A stretch of 64,000 bases of DNA from NCBI GenBank assembly GCA_944327085.1, contig CALVGG010000001.1, forward strand, positions 1 through 64,000, given 5' to 3'. The notes under the pieces were generated by a model that saw only the letters and a list, made by a program, of their open reading frames with translations, was not told the origin of the DNA and ran no database searches. This DNA is from an uncultured Elusimicrobiales bacterium (GTDB lineage Bacteria > Elusimicrobiota > Elusimicrobia > Elusimicrobiales > Elusimicrobiaceae). Made by a program: the position numbers and the translations under genes. How positions within the stretch are numbered: position 1 is the stretch's first letter; each line of letters starts with the position of its first letter. This document shows positions 33,546 through 40,854 of the stretch, in pieces.

Positions 33546-33560
33546 TAGCAAAATTTGCTA
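33546..33560. promoter_or_regulatory. 15-base palindrome upstream of the POT transporter
   Basis: TAGCAAA-A-TTTGCTA, perfect 7-base arms, 46 bases before the ATG at 33606. The right arm contains TTGCTA, a possible -35. Candidate operator only. Confidence 0.35.
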
Positions 33561-33605
33561 CAGTATATCTTTAATTTAAAAATTAATCATTTTATAGGAG
33601 GGTTT

Positions 33606-35054
33606 ATGCCTGCAAAAGCAATCTCTGACAAGCAACCCACCGCTTTGTGGCTGGTATTTGCCACGGAAATGTGGGAACGCTTTAGCTACTATGCCATGCG
33701 CAGTATTTTAATACTGTATATGGTGTATTTGTTGGAAATGGGGAAAGAGGACGCCTCCAACCTATACGGCACTTTTACCAGCCTGGTATATTTATCCACC
33801 CTGCTGGGCGGCTTTCTGGCAGACAGATACCTGGGGCAAAAATGGGCCATTGTAATTGGCGGCCTGTTTATTGCGGGCGGGATGTTTGTAATGAGTGTGC
33901 CCACCCTGGGTATGTTATACACCGCTATGGGCTGTATTATACTGGGCAACGGGTTTTTTAAACCCAATATTACGGCCATTGTGGGGCAGCTGTATGAAAA
34001 GAACGACCCCCGCCGCGACGGCGGTTTTACCATATTCTATATGAGTGTAAACATCGGTGCGTTTTTTGGCCCCTTGGCGGTGGGCTCCTTTGCCTTGGCG
34101 GATAACTACACCGTGGCGTTTTGGATTGCCGGCGCGGGTATGATAATCGGCCTGGCGGTATTTTTGCTGGGATACAAAAAATTTATGCCGGGCGTAGGTC
34201 TGCCCCCCACCAAAAAACCCGTGTTTTATAAAGACCCTGCCATCTGGGCCCTAACCGCCTCGGCCGCGCTGGTGTGCCTGTATTTAACGGGTCTGCACGC
34301 TTTAGCCTGGATTTTATTTGCCATACTGGCCATGGTTTATTTGTGCTATATGCGCAAAGCGAAGGGTAAAAAATCGGAAGGGACACAACCCCTTACCAAA
34401 ACGGAAAAACAACAAATTGCCGTTATTGGTATCATGGCGTTTTTTACCATTTTCTTTTGGGCCGCGTTTGAACAGGCCGGTGCGGCTTTAAACCTGTTTG
34501 CCTATGAGTATACGGACCGCGTAATACATCTGTTTGGCAAAACGTGGGAAATACCGGCCAACTGGTTCCAGTCCTTAAACCCGCTGTACATTGTTATTTT
34601 TGCGCCGGTGTTTTCCAAAATTTGGCTGGCGCTGGCCAAAAAAGGAAAGGAACCTTCCACCCCCGCTAAATTTGTTATTTCTTTGTGGTTGCTGGCCATT
34701 GGGTTTGCCATTATGGTACTGGGGGCGTTTGCCTTGGTGGGCAATGCCAAAATAAGCTTATTTTATTTGGCTTTTACTTACTTGTTCCACACGTTTAGCG
34801 AACTGTGCATTTCCCCGGTGGGTAAATCCATGGTAACCAAATTGGCGCCGGCAAGGCTGGTGTCTTTACTGATGGGGATGTGGTTTTTATCCAACGCGGC
34901 GGCTAATAAATTGGCGGGGGTATACTCCGGCTATTTTCAAAAAATCAGCAATGTGCAGTTTTTCCTGTGGTTGGTGATTGTACCGCTGTTGGTATCGGGC
35001 ATTTTAATGCTTTCTATGAAAGGCATTAAAAAATGGATGCACGGCGTGCATTAA
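33606..35054 (+). CDS. POT/PTR2-family proton-dependent oligopeptide transporter
   Basis: The 482-residue transporter starts MPAKAISDKQPTALWLVF with TAGGAGGG upstream (an in-frame TTG at 33555 is rejected). It has the E-x-x-E-R proton motif as EMWERFSYYAMR, RYLGQKWAIVIGG, the PTR2 signature region NGFFKPNITAIVGQLYE, and EQAGAALNLFA in the second half. It should have 14 or so membrane helices. It imports di- and tripeptides with protons, which fits an amino-acid-using gut bacterium. Single gene. Confidence 0.93.
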   Translation: MPAKAISDKQPTALWLVFATEMWERFSYYAMRSILILYMVYLLEMGKEDASNLYGTFTSLVYLSTLLGGFLADRYLGQKWAIVIGGLFIAGGMFVMSVPTLGMLYTAMGCIILGNGFFKPNITAIVGQLYEKNDPRRDGGFTIFYMSVNIGAFFGPLAVGSFALADNYTVAFWIAGAGMIIGLAVFLLGYKKFMPGVGLPPTKKPVFYKDPAIWALTASAALVCLYLTGLHALAWILFAILAMVYLCYMRKAKGKKSEGTQPLTKTEKQQIAVIGIMAFFTIFFWAAFEQAGAALNLFAYEYTDRVIHLFGKTWEIPANWFQSLNPLYIVIFAPVFSKIWLALAKKGKEPSTPAKFVISLWLLAIGFAIMVLGAFALVGNAKISLFYLAFTYLFHTFSELCISPVGKSMVTKLAPARLVSLLMGMWFLSNAAANKLAGVYSGYFQKISNVQFFLWLVIVPLLVSGILMLSMKGIKKWMHGVH

Positions 35055-35074
35055 ACCGTTTGGCAGTAATAACA

Positions 35075-35110
35075 CAAAAAACGCCCCGGGCCAACCCGGG
35101 GCGTTTTTAT
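35075..35110. terminator. bidirectional terminator
   Basis: AACGCCCCGGG / CCCGGGGCGTT with loop CCAA and T-runs on both sides. It serves the POT gene (+) and the pilin gene (-). Confidence 0.85.
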
Positions 35111-35115
35111 ATTTC

Positions 35116-35613
35116 TTAATTATTTAAATTGAGTGATTTGCACAGCCTCTCCCCACGGGCGCCCCGGCCGGTGCAGGTAATCTGGTTAGGATTGGAAGAA
35201 TGTTGAAAATAAAAAGAAATAGAGGCCACATAGTTAGTCTTGCAAGTCTCCTTATCCATATCTTTTCCCGGGCAATACCATATAACCACTCTCAGCTCCG
35301 AAGCGGCCGTACCAACCCCCGCTATATTATCAATTACCCCCGTTTGGCTACAAAGCAGTTGGGTAACATCAACTAACGGGCACATTTTAGAAAAATCTAT
35401 ATCCAATGCATCCAACGCCCCGCTATATTTTCCATTAGCCAAATAAAAAATTTCTTCCGCCTTGCGTATATTTGTAGCATTTTGGAACATACCAATCACG
35501 CGGGCTTTATCCACGGCGCCTTCATACTGCGGCAGCGCAACCGATGCCAAAATGCCTATGATTAATACCACCACCAGCAATTCTATAAGCGTAAATCCTG
35601 CATTTTTATTCAT
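35116..35613 (-). CDS. type IV pilin-like protein
   Basis: The 165-residue product has leader MNKNAG then [32 protein letters not shown], with Glu5. Cys residues occur at MCPLVD, LLCSQ, WYCPG and ETCKTN, and the C-terminal loop C-x6-G-x3-C ([13 protein letters not shown]) matches that of the pilin at 15903. GGAGGGG precedes the ATG. Its genomic position, between a transporter and a ribosomal protein operon, shows pilin genes are scattered singly. Confidence 0.9.
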   Translation of the reverse strand: MNKNAGFTLIELLVVVLIIGILASVALPQYEGAVDKARVIGMFQNATNIRKAEEIFYLANGKYSGALDALDIDFSKMCPLVDVTQLLCSQTGVIDNIAGVGTAASELRVVIWYCPGKDMDKETCKTNYVASISFYFQHSSNPNQITCTGRGARGERLCKSLNLNN

Positions 35614-35807
35614 AACCCGTACCCCTCCACCCTATTTACACAAAAACCACTATATCAAAAAAAAAAGCAAGCCCCAGCTAAACAGCAAGCAATAAATAAA
35701 AATCTTGCAGATTTAAAAACTCCCGCCCGGCAGGCCAAACACCCGCCTGCCTGAATAAAGCTGGCTTTTAACACAAAAGATCATTTACCACCCGGCTTTT
35801 CACTAAA

Positions 35808-35839
35808 CAATAAAAAACCCCGCCGGTTGGCGGGGTTTT
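35808..35839 (-). terminator. terminator of the rpsF-ssb-rpsR-rplI operon
   Basis: AACCCCGCC / GGCGGGGTT around a 4-base loop, then TTTTTTATTG on the minus strand. The 200 bases between it and the pilin start hold no gene that I can support. Confidence 0.8.
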
Positions 35840-35860
35840 AATGATAAACTTAACGAACTG

Positions 35861-36373
35861 TTATTTGGCTTCTGCCACGGCTTCGGTTTTTTCTTCGGCT
35901 TTGGCATCGGCAATTTTGGGTTCCACTTCGGTAAGGGCTTCAATCTTAACCGTAATTTTGGCGGTTACCGTGGGTTTTAAGTAAATGCCCACTTCGGTTT
36001 CGCCCAGGGCTTTAATAGGCATATTGAGCTCAATGGCGTCTTTAGCAATATTGTGGCCCAAAGCGGTTAAGGCTTTGAAGATATCGGCTTTGTTTACGGA
36101 ACCGAATACAACACCGTCGCTGTTGACGGTTTTGGTGAAAGGCAATACCACACCGGTTAATTTTTCGGCAATGGCGCGGGCTTCAGCCAATTCCGCTTCA
36201 ATACGTTTGGCGCGGCGTTCAGCACCTAATTGCCAATTTTTAATGGCGCCTTCGGTAGCCACTTCCGCCATGCGGTGCGGCACCAAATAGTTGCGCGCGT
36301 AGCCGGGTTTTACTTCTACGATGTCACCGGTCATGCCCAAGTTTTTAACATTTTGTCTTAAAATAACTTTCAT
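35861..36373 (-). CDS. rplI: 50S ribosomal protein L9
   Basis: The 170-residue product begins MKVILRQNVKNLGMTGDIVEVKPGYARNYLVPHRMA, the L9 N-domain, and has the usual long helix (residues 40-75) and C-domain (KTVNSDGVVFGSVNKADI). An acidic Glu/Ala-rich extension of about 20 residues ends the protein. TAAGGAG precedes it. Last gene of the S6-SSB-S18-L9 operon. Confidence 0.97.
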   Translation of the reverse strand: MKVILRQNVKNLGMTGDIVEVKPGYARNYLVPHRMAEVATEGAIKNWQLGAERRAKRIEAELAEARAIAEKLTGVVLPFTKTVNSDGVVFGSVNKADIFKALTALGHNIAKDAIELNMPIKALGETEVGIYLKPTVTAKITVKIEALTEVEPKIADAKAEEKTEAVAEAK

Positions 36374-36384
36374 GGGGTTACTCC

Positions 36385-36705
36385 TTATTTCTTAGGCAGG
36401 GAATACGGCAAAATGGCCAAATTCCGGTCTCTCTTTACGGCTTTGGTAATCTGGCGCTGATGTTTGGCGCAGGTACCGGTGATGCGGCGGGACAAAATTT
36501 TGCCGCTTTCCATGGTGAAAGACTTTACGAATTGGAAGTTTTTATAATCTACGTTTTCAATTTTTTCGGCGCAGACTTTGCAAACTTTTCTTCTGCTTTC
36601 AAAGCGTTTTTTAGCCATATACGGGCGGGCCGGGCGTTCCGGTCTGGAAGCGGCGGCGGCAGGCGCGGCGGTATTGGCTGCGGGGGTTTTATTTTCTTCT
36701 GACAT
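36385..36705 (-). CDS. rpsR: 30S ribosomal protein S18, N-terminally extended
   Basis: The core starts near residue 31 (KKRFESRRKVCKVCAEKIENVDYKN) and ends with the S18 RRITGTCAKHQRQITKAVKRDRNLAILPY. An Ala/Pro/Arg-rich extension of about 29 residues precedes it, so the protein is 106 residues instead of the usual ~75. The C-x2-C and a later Cys suggest the zinc-binding type. The internal Met30 could be a start, but the ATG at 36705 has AAGAGGG. RimI (this window) is the likely acetylase if the second residue were Ala; here it is Ser. Confidence 0.95.
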   Translation of the reverse strand: MSEENKTPAANTAAPAAAASRPERPARPYMAKKRFESRRKVCKVCAEKIENVDYKNFQFVKSFTMESGKILSRRITGTCAKHQRQITKAVKRDRNLAILPYSLPKK

Positions 36706-36730
36706 TATTTTTCCCTCTTATGGGTGTTGG

Positions 36731-37177
36731 TTAAAAAGGGACGTCATCTTCCATCACGGGTTCAACATCCGCGCTGGAAGCGTCTCCCTGGGTTGCAGTT
36801 CCGTACGAGCCGGCCCCTGCAACGTTGGATTCCAATATCTGAATGCGGCGAGCGGTTACCTGCATGGATTTGCGGGTTTGGCCCGTCGTTTTATCGGTAT
36901 ATTCGCTGCTGGTCAGGCGGCCTTCCACATAAACAGGCGTGCCTTTTTTGACCCGGTCCTTACAACGTTCGGCCGTGGGGCCCCAAACCACTACGGGAAC
37001 ATAAACCACATCGTCTTTCCACTCGTTGTTGGTATTGTCCAGATATCTGCGGTTTACCGCAATATCAAAACGGCAAACAGCCTGACCTTTCTGCGTGAAC
37101 GCCACATTGGGGTCCCGCGTCAGTCTGCCCGCCAAAAGCACCAGGTTTTGTTCCGGTAATCTGATTTGTGCCGTCAT
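36731..37177 (-). CDS. ssb: single-stranded DNA-binding protein
   Basis: The 148-residue product has an OB-fold core (LVLLAGRLTRDPNVAFTQKGQ, CRFDIAVNRR, WKDDVVYVPVVVWG, GTPVYVEGRLTSSEYTDK), a Gly/Ser/Ala linker and the acidic tip DDVPF that binds partner proteins. It lies 9 bases after rpsF with AAGGA before the ATG. Confidence 0.97.
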   Translation of the reverse strand: MTAQIRLPEQNLVLLAGRLTRDPNVAFTQKGQAVCRFDIAVNRRYLDNTNNEWKDDVVYVPVVVWGPTAERCKDRVKKGTPVYVEGRLTSSEYTDKTTGQTRKSMQVTARRIQILESNVAGAGSYGTATQGDASSADVEPVMEDDVPF

Positions 37178-37186
37178 AAGGTCCTT

Positions 37187-37504
37187 TTATTTGCTAGCAA
37201 CGGCCGGCTTGGCTTTAATTTCATTAGCCAGCATCACCATAGAGCGAAGAACTTTTTCATTAAGTTTCATTGCTTCGTTCCAGGTGCCGATAAATTCAGG
37301 ATTAGCCTTGAATTTGAGATAGAGGTAGAAACCATCGCGAACGTGGTTCACTTCGTGGGTGAATTTTCTTCTGCCCAGTTTTTCTTCGCTGGTTACTTCT
37401 CCACCGTTTTTCGTGATGAGCTCTTTGGCCTTCGTCACGAATTCGCCCACTTCTCCGTCGGAGAGTTGGGGTTTTACAATCGTTACAGTTTCGTAAGTTC
37501 TCAT
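37187..37504 (-). CDS. rpsF: 30S ribosomal protein S6
   Basis: The 105-residue product begins MRTYETVTIVKPQLSDGEV and has EKLGRRKFTHEVNHVRDGFYLYLKF and a tail NEKVLRSMVM. First gene of the classical S6-SSB-S18-L9 operon. It has no Shine-Dalgarno; a TATAAT lies exactly six bases before the ATG, so this promoter would give a leaderless mRNA. A second, upstream TATAAT could give a structured leader of about 135 bases. Confidence 0.97.
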   Translation of the reverse strand: MRTYETVTIVKPQLSDGEVGEFVTKAKELITKNGGEVTSEEKLGRRKFTHEVNHVRDGFYLYLKFKANPEFIGTWNEAMKLNEKVLRSMVMLANEIKAKPAVASK

Positions 37505-37510
37505 ATACTG

Positions 37511-37516
37511 ATTATA
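37511..37516 (-). promoter_or_regulatory. proximal -10 box of the rpsF operon
   Basis: TATAAT, six bases, then the rpsF ATG. A TTAACA lies 18 bases upstream as a possible -35. Confidence 0.55.
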
Positions 37517-37543
37517 CTATTTTTGTGTTTGTTTTGTTAAGTC

Positions 37544-37650
37544 AAAAAACCACTGCGGGGTGTATTTCCGCCCCGTTTTGGTTTTAGGGAATATCTTTCC
37601 GGCGCAATCTCACCAGTGGCCGCGGCAATTCCTTCCTTGTATTTATTATA
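37544..37650 (-). promoter_or_regulatory. structured element upstream of rpsF: terminator or ribosomal leader
   Basis: On the minus strand: TATAAT at 37645-37650, GGAAGG, an outer stem CCACTG/CAGTGG (37614-37619 with 37550-37555) enclosing a hairpin CGGGG-N10-CCCCG, then TTTTTT. This is either the terminator of the DUF167 gene or an attenuated leader for S6:S18 feedback control; the sequence alone does not decide. Confidence 0.45.
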
Positions 37651-37665
37651 CCAAAAAACACCCTT

Positions 37666-37893
37666 TTACTGCCTTTTTAAAAAAATTTTGGCCGGGCTTG
37701 TGGCCCCTTTGATAAGCGAAAGTTTATTTTCCGCCACCCCCAAATGCTGGGCCAGCAGGGCACGCACCGCCTCGTTGGCGCGGCCTTCCTGCGCGGGGGC
37801 TTTTACCCAAATTTCAAAACTATCGGGGCTTTTTTGCTCTAAACGGTTCTTTTTTTCGCCCGCGTGTACTTTTACCTTTAGGTATTGTTCCAT
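37666..37893 (-). CDS. DUF167 (YggU family) protein
   Basis: The 75-residue product fits the family: KVKVHAGEKKNRLEQ, FEIWVKAPAQEGRANEAVRALLAQHLGV, SLIKGATSPAKIFLK. These small proteins have no settled function. There is no ribosome binding site; a TAAAAT lies exactly six bases before the ATG. It lies between gpmI's terminator-free upstream side and the rpsF operon, and appears to be a separate small transcript. Confidence 0.9.
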   Translation of the reverse strand: MEQYLKVKVHAGEKKNRLEQKSPDSFEIWVKAPAQEGRANEAVRALLAQHLGVAENKLSLIKGATSPAKIFLKRQ

Positions 37894-37899
37894 AATTTT

Positions 37900-37905
37900 A
37901 TTTTA
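37900..37905 (-). promoter_or_regulatory. -10 box, probably leaderless transcript
   Basis: TAAAAT on the minus strand, six bases, then the ATG at 37893. Confidence 0.45.
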
Positions 37906-37924
37906 GCTTTTATGTAAAAAAGCC

Positions 37925-37954
37925 GCAAAAAAGGGGGCTTATAAAAAGCCCCCT
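37925..37954 (-). terminator. terminator of the histidine kinase-to-gpmI operon
   Basis: AGGGGGCTT / AAGCCCCCT, then TTTTTTGCGGC on the minus strand, shortly after the gpmI stop. Confidence 0.8.
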
Positions 37955-37977
37955 GTATTTTGCTTGGTACTTTGAAA

Positions 37978-39531
37978 CTATTTGGAAGCAATTAAGCTTC
38001 TGGCGGTCATATCGGCCGGTTTTTCAAGGCCCATTACGTCCAATACCGTGACAGCAATGTCACCCAGGTTGCCCGTGGGCTGCATAACGGCGTTTTTGTG
38101 GTCTTTGCTGACGTACACAAAATCCACCAGGTTGGTTGTGTGGGCCGTTTTGGGCATGTTGATTTTTTCATCCCACATTTCTTCGGCGTTGCCGTGGTCG
38201 GCCGTGATGAACACCACATAATCCTTGGCCAGGGCCGCTTCCGTTACGGCGCCGGTGCATTCGTCCACCGTTTCCACCGCTTTGATGACGGACTGCAAGT
38301 TGCCCGTATGGCCTACCATATCGCAGTTGGCAAAGTTGATGACAATAAAGTCATACTTTTGGGAATTAATCTGTTTAATGGCTTCGTCTTTTACGATATA
38401 GGCTTCCATTTCCGGGTGTTCGGCAAAGGTGGCCGGGTCAAAGCGGCCTTTAATTTCAATGCGGTCTTCCCCCGGGTAAGGTTTAATCAGCTTGCCGTTA
38501 AAGAAGGAGGTTACGTGTTTAAACTTTTGCGTTTCCGCCAGGCGAAGCTGCTTTAAGCCCGCCTTGGAAATCACTTCACCCAGCAAGTTGTTCATACCGC
38601 CGCCGTCCGTCATAGAAGGCAAGGCGTTGTAAGGGAAGGCGTCGTAATATTTGGTTAAGCCGCAATACACGCAGGGCACGCGTTCGCCGCGGTGGCCGGG
38701 GTAGTTATCGTCAATAAACGCACGGGTGAGCTGGATGGCGCGGTCCTGGCGGAAGTTAAACAAAATCACGCTGGAGCCGGGCTCCATCCCTTTATAATCA
38801 CCCAGCACTGTGGGCGGGATATATTCGTCCACCATGGGGCCGCCGTCGGGCGTTTTCATGGTTTTATAGTCTTCGGCCACTACTTCTTCGGCCGTGGTGC
38901 CGTGCAGGCCCTGGGCATGAACGATTAAGTTATAGGCTTTATCGGTCAGGCTCCAGTCTTCGCCGCGGTCCATGGCGTAGTAACGGCCTTGGATAGTGGC
39001 AATCTGGCCCACGCCGTATTCTTTAATTTTCTGTTCCAAGGTGCGGATAAAACCCAAAGCGCTTTGGGGCGGCGTGTCGCGCCCGTCGGAAAAGAAGTGA
39101 ATGCACACATTTTTAATGCCTTTTTCGGCCGCGTATTTCATAATGGCGTGCAGGTGGTCTTGATGGGCGTGGACGCCTTCATCCTGCACCAAGCCCATAA
39201 TATGCAGCGGTTTATTGTTTTTAAGGCAGTTATCAATACACGCGCTGAAAGCGGCGGATTTAAATAAAGAGCCGTCTTCAATAGTGTCTTTTAAGCGTTT
39301 AAGTTCCTGCACCACAATACGGCCGGCGCCCATATTCAAGTGCCCCACTTCCGAAGAGCCCATATACCCCGCAGGCAGGCCTACCTGTTCGCCGGAGGCT
39401 TCAATTTGCGTATGCGGATATTCTTTTAAATATTTGTCCATATTGGGCGTCTTGGCGTTAGACACCGCATTGTATTTGCCGGGTTTGGCATCACCCCACC
39501 CGTCGCGAATAATAAGCACTACTTTGTTCAT
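37978..39531 (-). CDS. gpmI: 2,3-bisphosphoglycerate-independent phosphoglycerate mutase
   Basis: The 517-residue alkaline-phosphatase-fold mutase has IIRDGWGDAKPGKYNAV, catalytic Ser60 in GSSEVGHLNMGAGR, HFFSDGRDTPP, GRYYAMDRGEDW, HVTSFFNGKLIKPYPGEDR, NFANCDMVGHTGN and TADHGNAE. It interconverts 3- and 2-phosphoglycerate in glycolysis with two Mn ions. The start overlaps the exonuclease stop as ATGA. Confidence 0.97.
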   Translation of the reverse strand: MNKVVLIIRDGWGDAKPGKYNAVSNAKTPNMDKYLKEYPHTQIEASGEQVGLPAGYMGSSEVGHLNMGAGRIVVQELKRLKDTIEDGSLFKSAAFSACIDNCLKNNKPLHIMGLVQDEGVHAHQDHLHAIMKYAAEKGIKNVCIHFFSDGRDTPPQSALGFIRTLEQKIKEYGVGQIATIQGRYYAMDRGEDWSLTDKAYNLIVHAQGLHGTTAEEVVAEDYKTMKTPDGGPMVDEYIPPTVLGDYKGMEPGSSVILFNFRQDRAIQLTRAFIDDNYPGHRGERVPCVYCGLTKYYDAFPYNALPSMTDGGGMNNLLGEVISKAGLKQLRLAETQKFKHVTSFFNGKLIKPYPGEDRIEIKGRFDPATFAEHPEMEAYIVKDEAIKQINSQKYDFIVINFANCDMVGHTGNLQSVIKAVETVDECTGAVTEAALAKDYVVFITADHGNAEEMWDEKINMPKTAHTTNLVDFVYVSKDHKNAVMQPTGNLGDIAVTVLDVMGLEKPADMTARSLIASK

Positions 39532-40136
39532 ACTATACTCTCCTTATCGGCAGAAATCAGTTCTGTCCACTTCTTATACTGAAATTTTTGTAAATCCTCC
39601 ACCGTGTGCACGCCGCGGGCATACAAACGGTTTAAGAAATAATAAAAAATCTGTTCGGCCATTTTGGTATCGGCCATGGCGCGGTGCCAGCCCTGGCAGT
39701 TAATGCCCAGCTGCTGGGCCACACAGCCCAAATTGTTTTTAACAAAACGCCCGCTTTTGCGCGCCAGTTTTAAAGTGTCCAGCACCGGGCTGTCCGGCAA
39801 ACGCAAGCCGCAGGAGGCAAATTCCGCCCGTAAAAAGTTAAGGTCAAAATCCGCATTGTGCGCCACCAGCACGCAGCCTTCCAGCAAAGACATCAGCTTG
39901 GGGGCCACCTCCGCAAACGAGGGGGCATCCGCCACCATTTCATTGGTAATGCCGTGGATATTAATTACTTCCGGGCTCATGGGCATACCGGGGTTTAACA
40001 GGGTGGTAAATTCTTCCACCACTTCCCCCCGGTGGGTAACGGAAACGGCAATTTCACAAATTTTTCCGCCTTCCAAGGGGGAAAGGCCGGTGGTTTCCGT
40101 ATCCAAACAAGCAAATTTAGCGTCTGTTAAATTCAT
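39528..40136 (-). CDS. DnaQ-like 3'-5' exonuclease (DEDDh)
   Basis: The 202-residue product has the DEDDh residues: CLDTETTGLSP (Asp, Glu), LVAHNADFDLNFL (Asp) and WHRAMADTKMAEQ (His, Asp). It resembles DNA polymerase III epsilon or free-standing exonuclease X/RNase T types. It lacks the epsilon C-terminal clamp/alpha-binding tail that I would expect, so proofreading is uncertain. It is coupled with gpmI downstream and follows a membrane protein gene by four bases. Confidence 0.88.
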   Translation of the reverse strand: MNLTDAKFACLDTETTGLSPLEGGKICEIAVSVTHRGEVVEEFTTLLNPGMPMSPEVINIHGITNEMVADAPSFAEVAPKLMSLLEGCVLVAHNADFDLNFLRAEFASCGLRLPDSPVLDTLKLARKSGRFVKNNLGCVAQQLGINCQGWHRAMADTKMAEQIFYYFLNRLYARGVHTVEDLQKFQYKKWTELISADKESIV

Positions 40137-40140
40137 ATTT

Positions 40141-40854
40141 TTACCAATTTAAATATACCCGCCAATGTACCAACCAGCTGACTACGCACGTTACCCCAAA
40201 ACCGAAATAAAACGCAAATGGGGAAACATCCATCAAGCGTATTTTGCGCGCATAAATAACCGCCGCCCAGCAGGCAGCCGTAAAAAACAGCCAGCGCCAA
40301 CCGGGCAGCAAACCGGTTAAAAAGAAAATGGCGCGCATCATCATCATAATCCAGTGTTCGTCCGTGGTAGGGAAATCCCGCCCGTACAAATCTTTTTCCA
40401 CGCAATAAATAAAGCTGCCCAATACTTTGGTTACTAGCAGCAACCCCACAAAGAAAACAGTCCACTTTTCGGCAAAGAAGCTGCCCGTTTCATATAAAGA
40501 GCGGAACGGCACCGCCAAAAACAATACAAAAAAATTAAAAATGTCATGCAGTAAAAAAGACAGCGTATTATTGTATTTATGTGTGCCGTTTAATTTAAAC
40601 CACCCGTCAGAAAAAATATAAAACATGGTAACGGGAAACAACGCCGCCCAGCCGCGCAAATGCGTAATGCCAAAGAAAGACCAGTTCATATCCAAATACT
40701 GCCAGCAAAGCGCCAAAGACAGCAGGAAAAACAGCACCCCTCTTGCCACGGCGGCCTTCCAGGGGTTTTGGGAGCCGTACATATAAAACCGCTTGCCGTA
40801 CAAGGCAAAATCGGCCAGGTAATAAGCCAAGAACAAACGCCAAAAAACTATCAT
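40141..40854 (-). CDS. integral membrane protein, DUF3307-like
   Basis: The 237-residue product has about seven membrane helices. The start, FWRLFLAYYLADFALYGKRFY, resembles DUF3307 proteins (LL-x-H-x-L-x-D-F). It contains YNNTLSFLLHDIFNFFVLF and HWIMMMMRAIFFLTGLLPGW. Function unknown; the family match is by eye. Its start overlaps the histidine kinase stop as ATGA, so it may be part of that signalling unit. Confidence 0.75.
   Translation of the reverse strand: MIVFWRLFLAYYLADFALYGKRFYMYGSQNPWKAAVARGVLFFLLSLALCWQYLDMNWSFFGITHLRGWAALFPVTMFYIFSDGWFKLNGTHKYNNTLSFLLHDIFNFFVLFLAVPFRSLYETGSFFAEKWTVFFVGLLLVTKVLGSFIYCVEKDLYGRDFPTTDEHWIMMMMRAIFFLTGLLPGWRWLFFTAACWAAVIYARKIRLMDVSPFAFYFGFGVTCVVSWLVHWRVYLNW

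Noticed and set aside
37544-37650. Possible SRP (4.5S) or other housekeeping RNA upstream of rpsF
   Set aside because: No GGAA tetraloop with the SRP symmetric loop and no tmRNA or RNase P hallmarks; kept only as a leader/terminator candidate.
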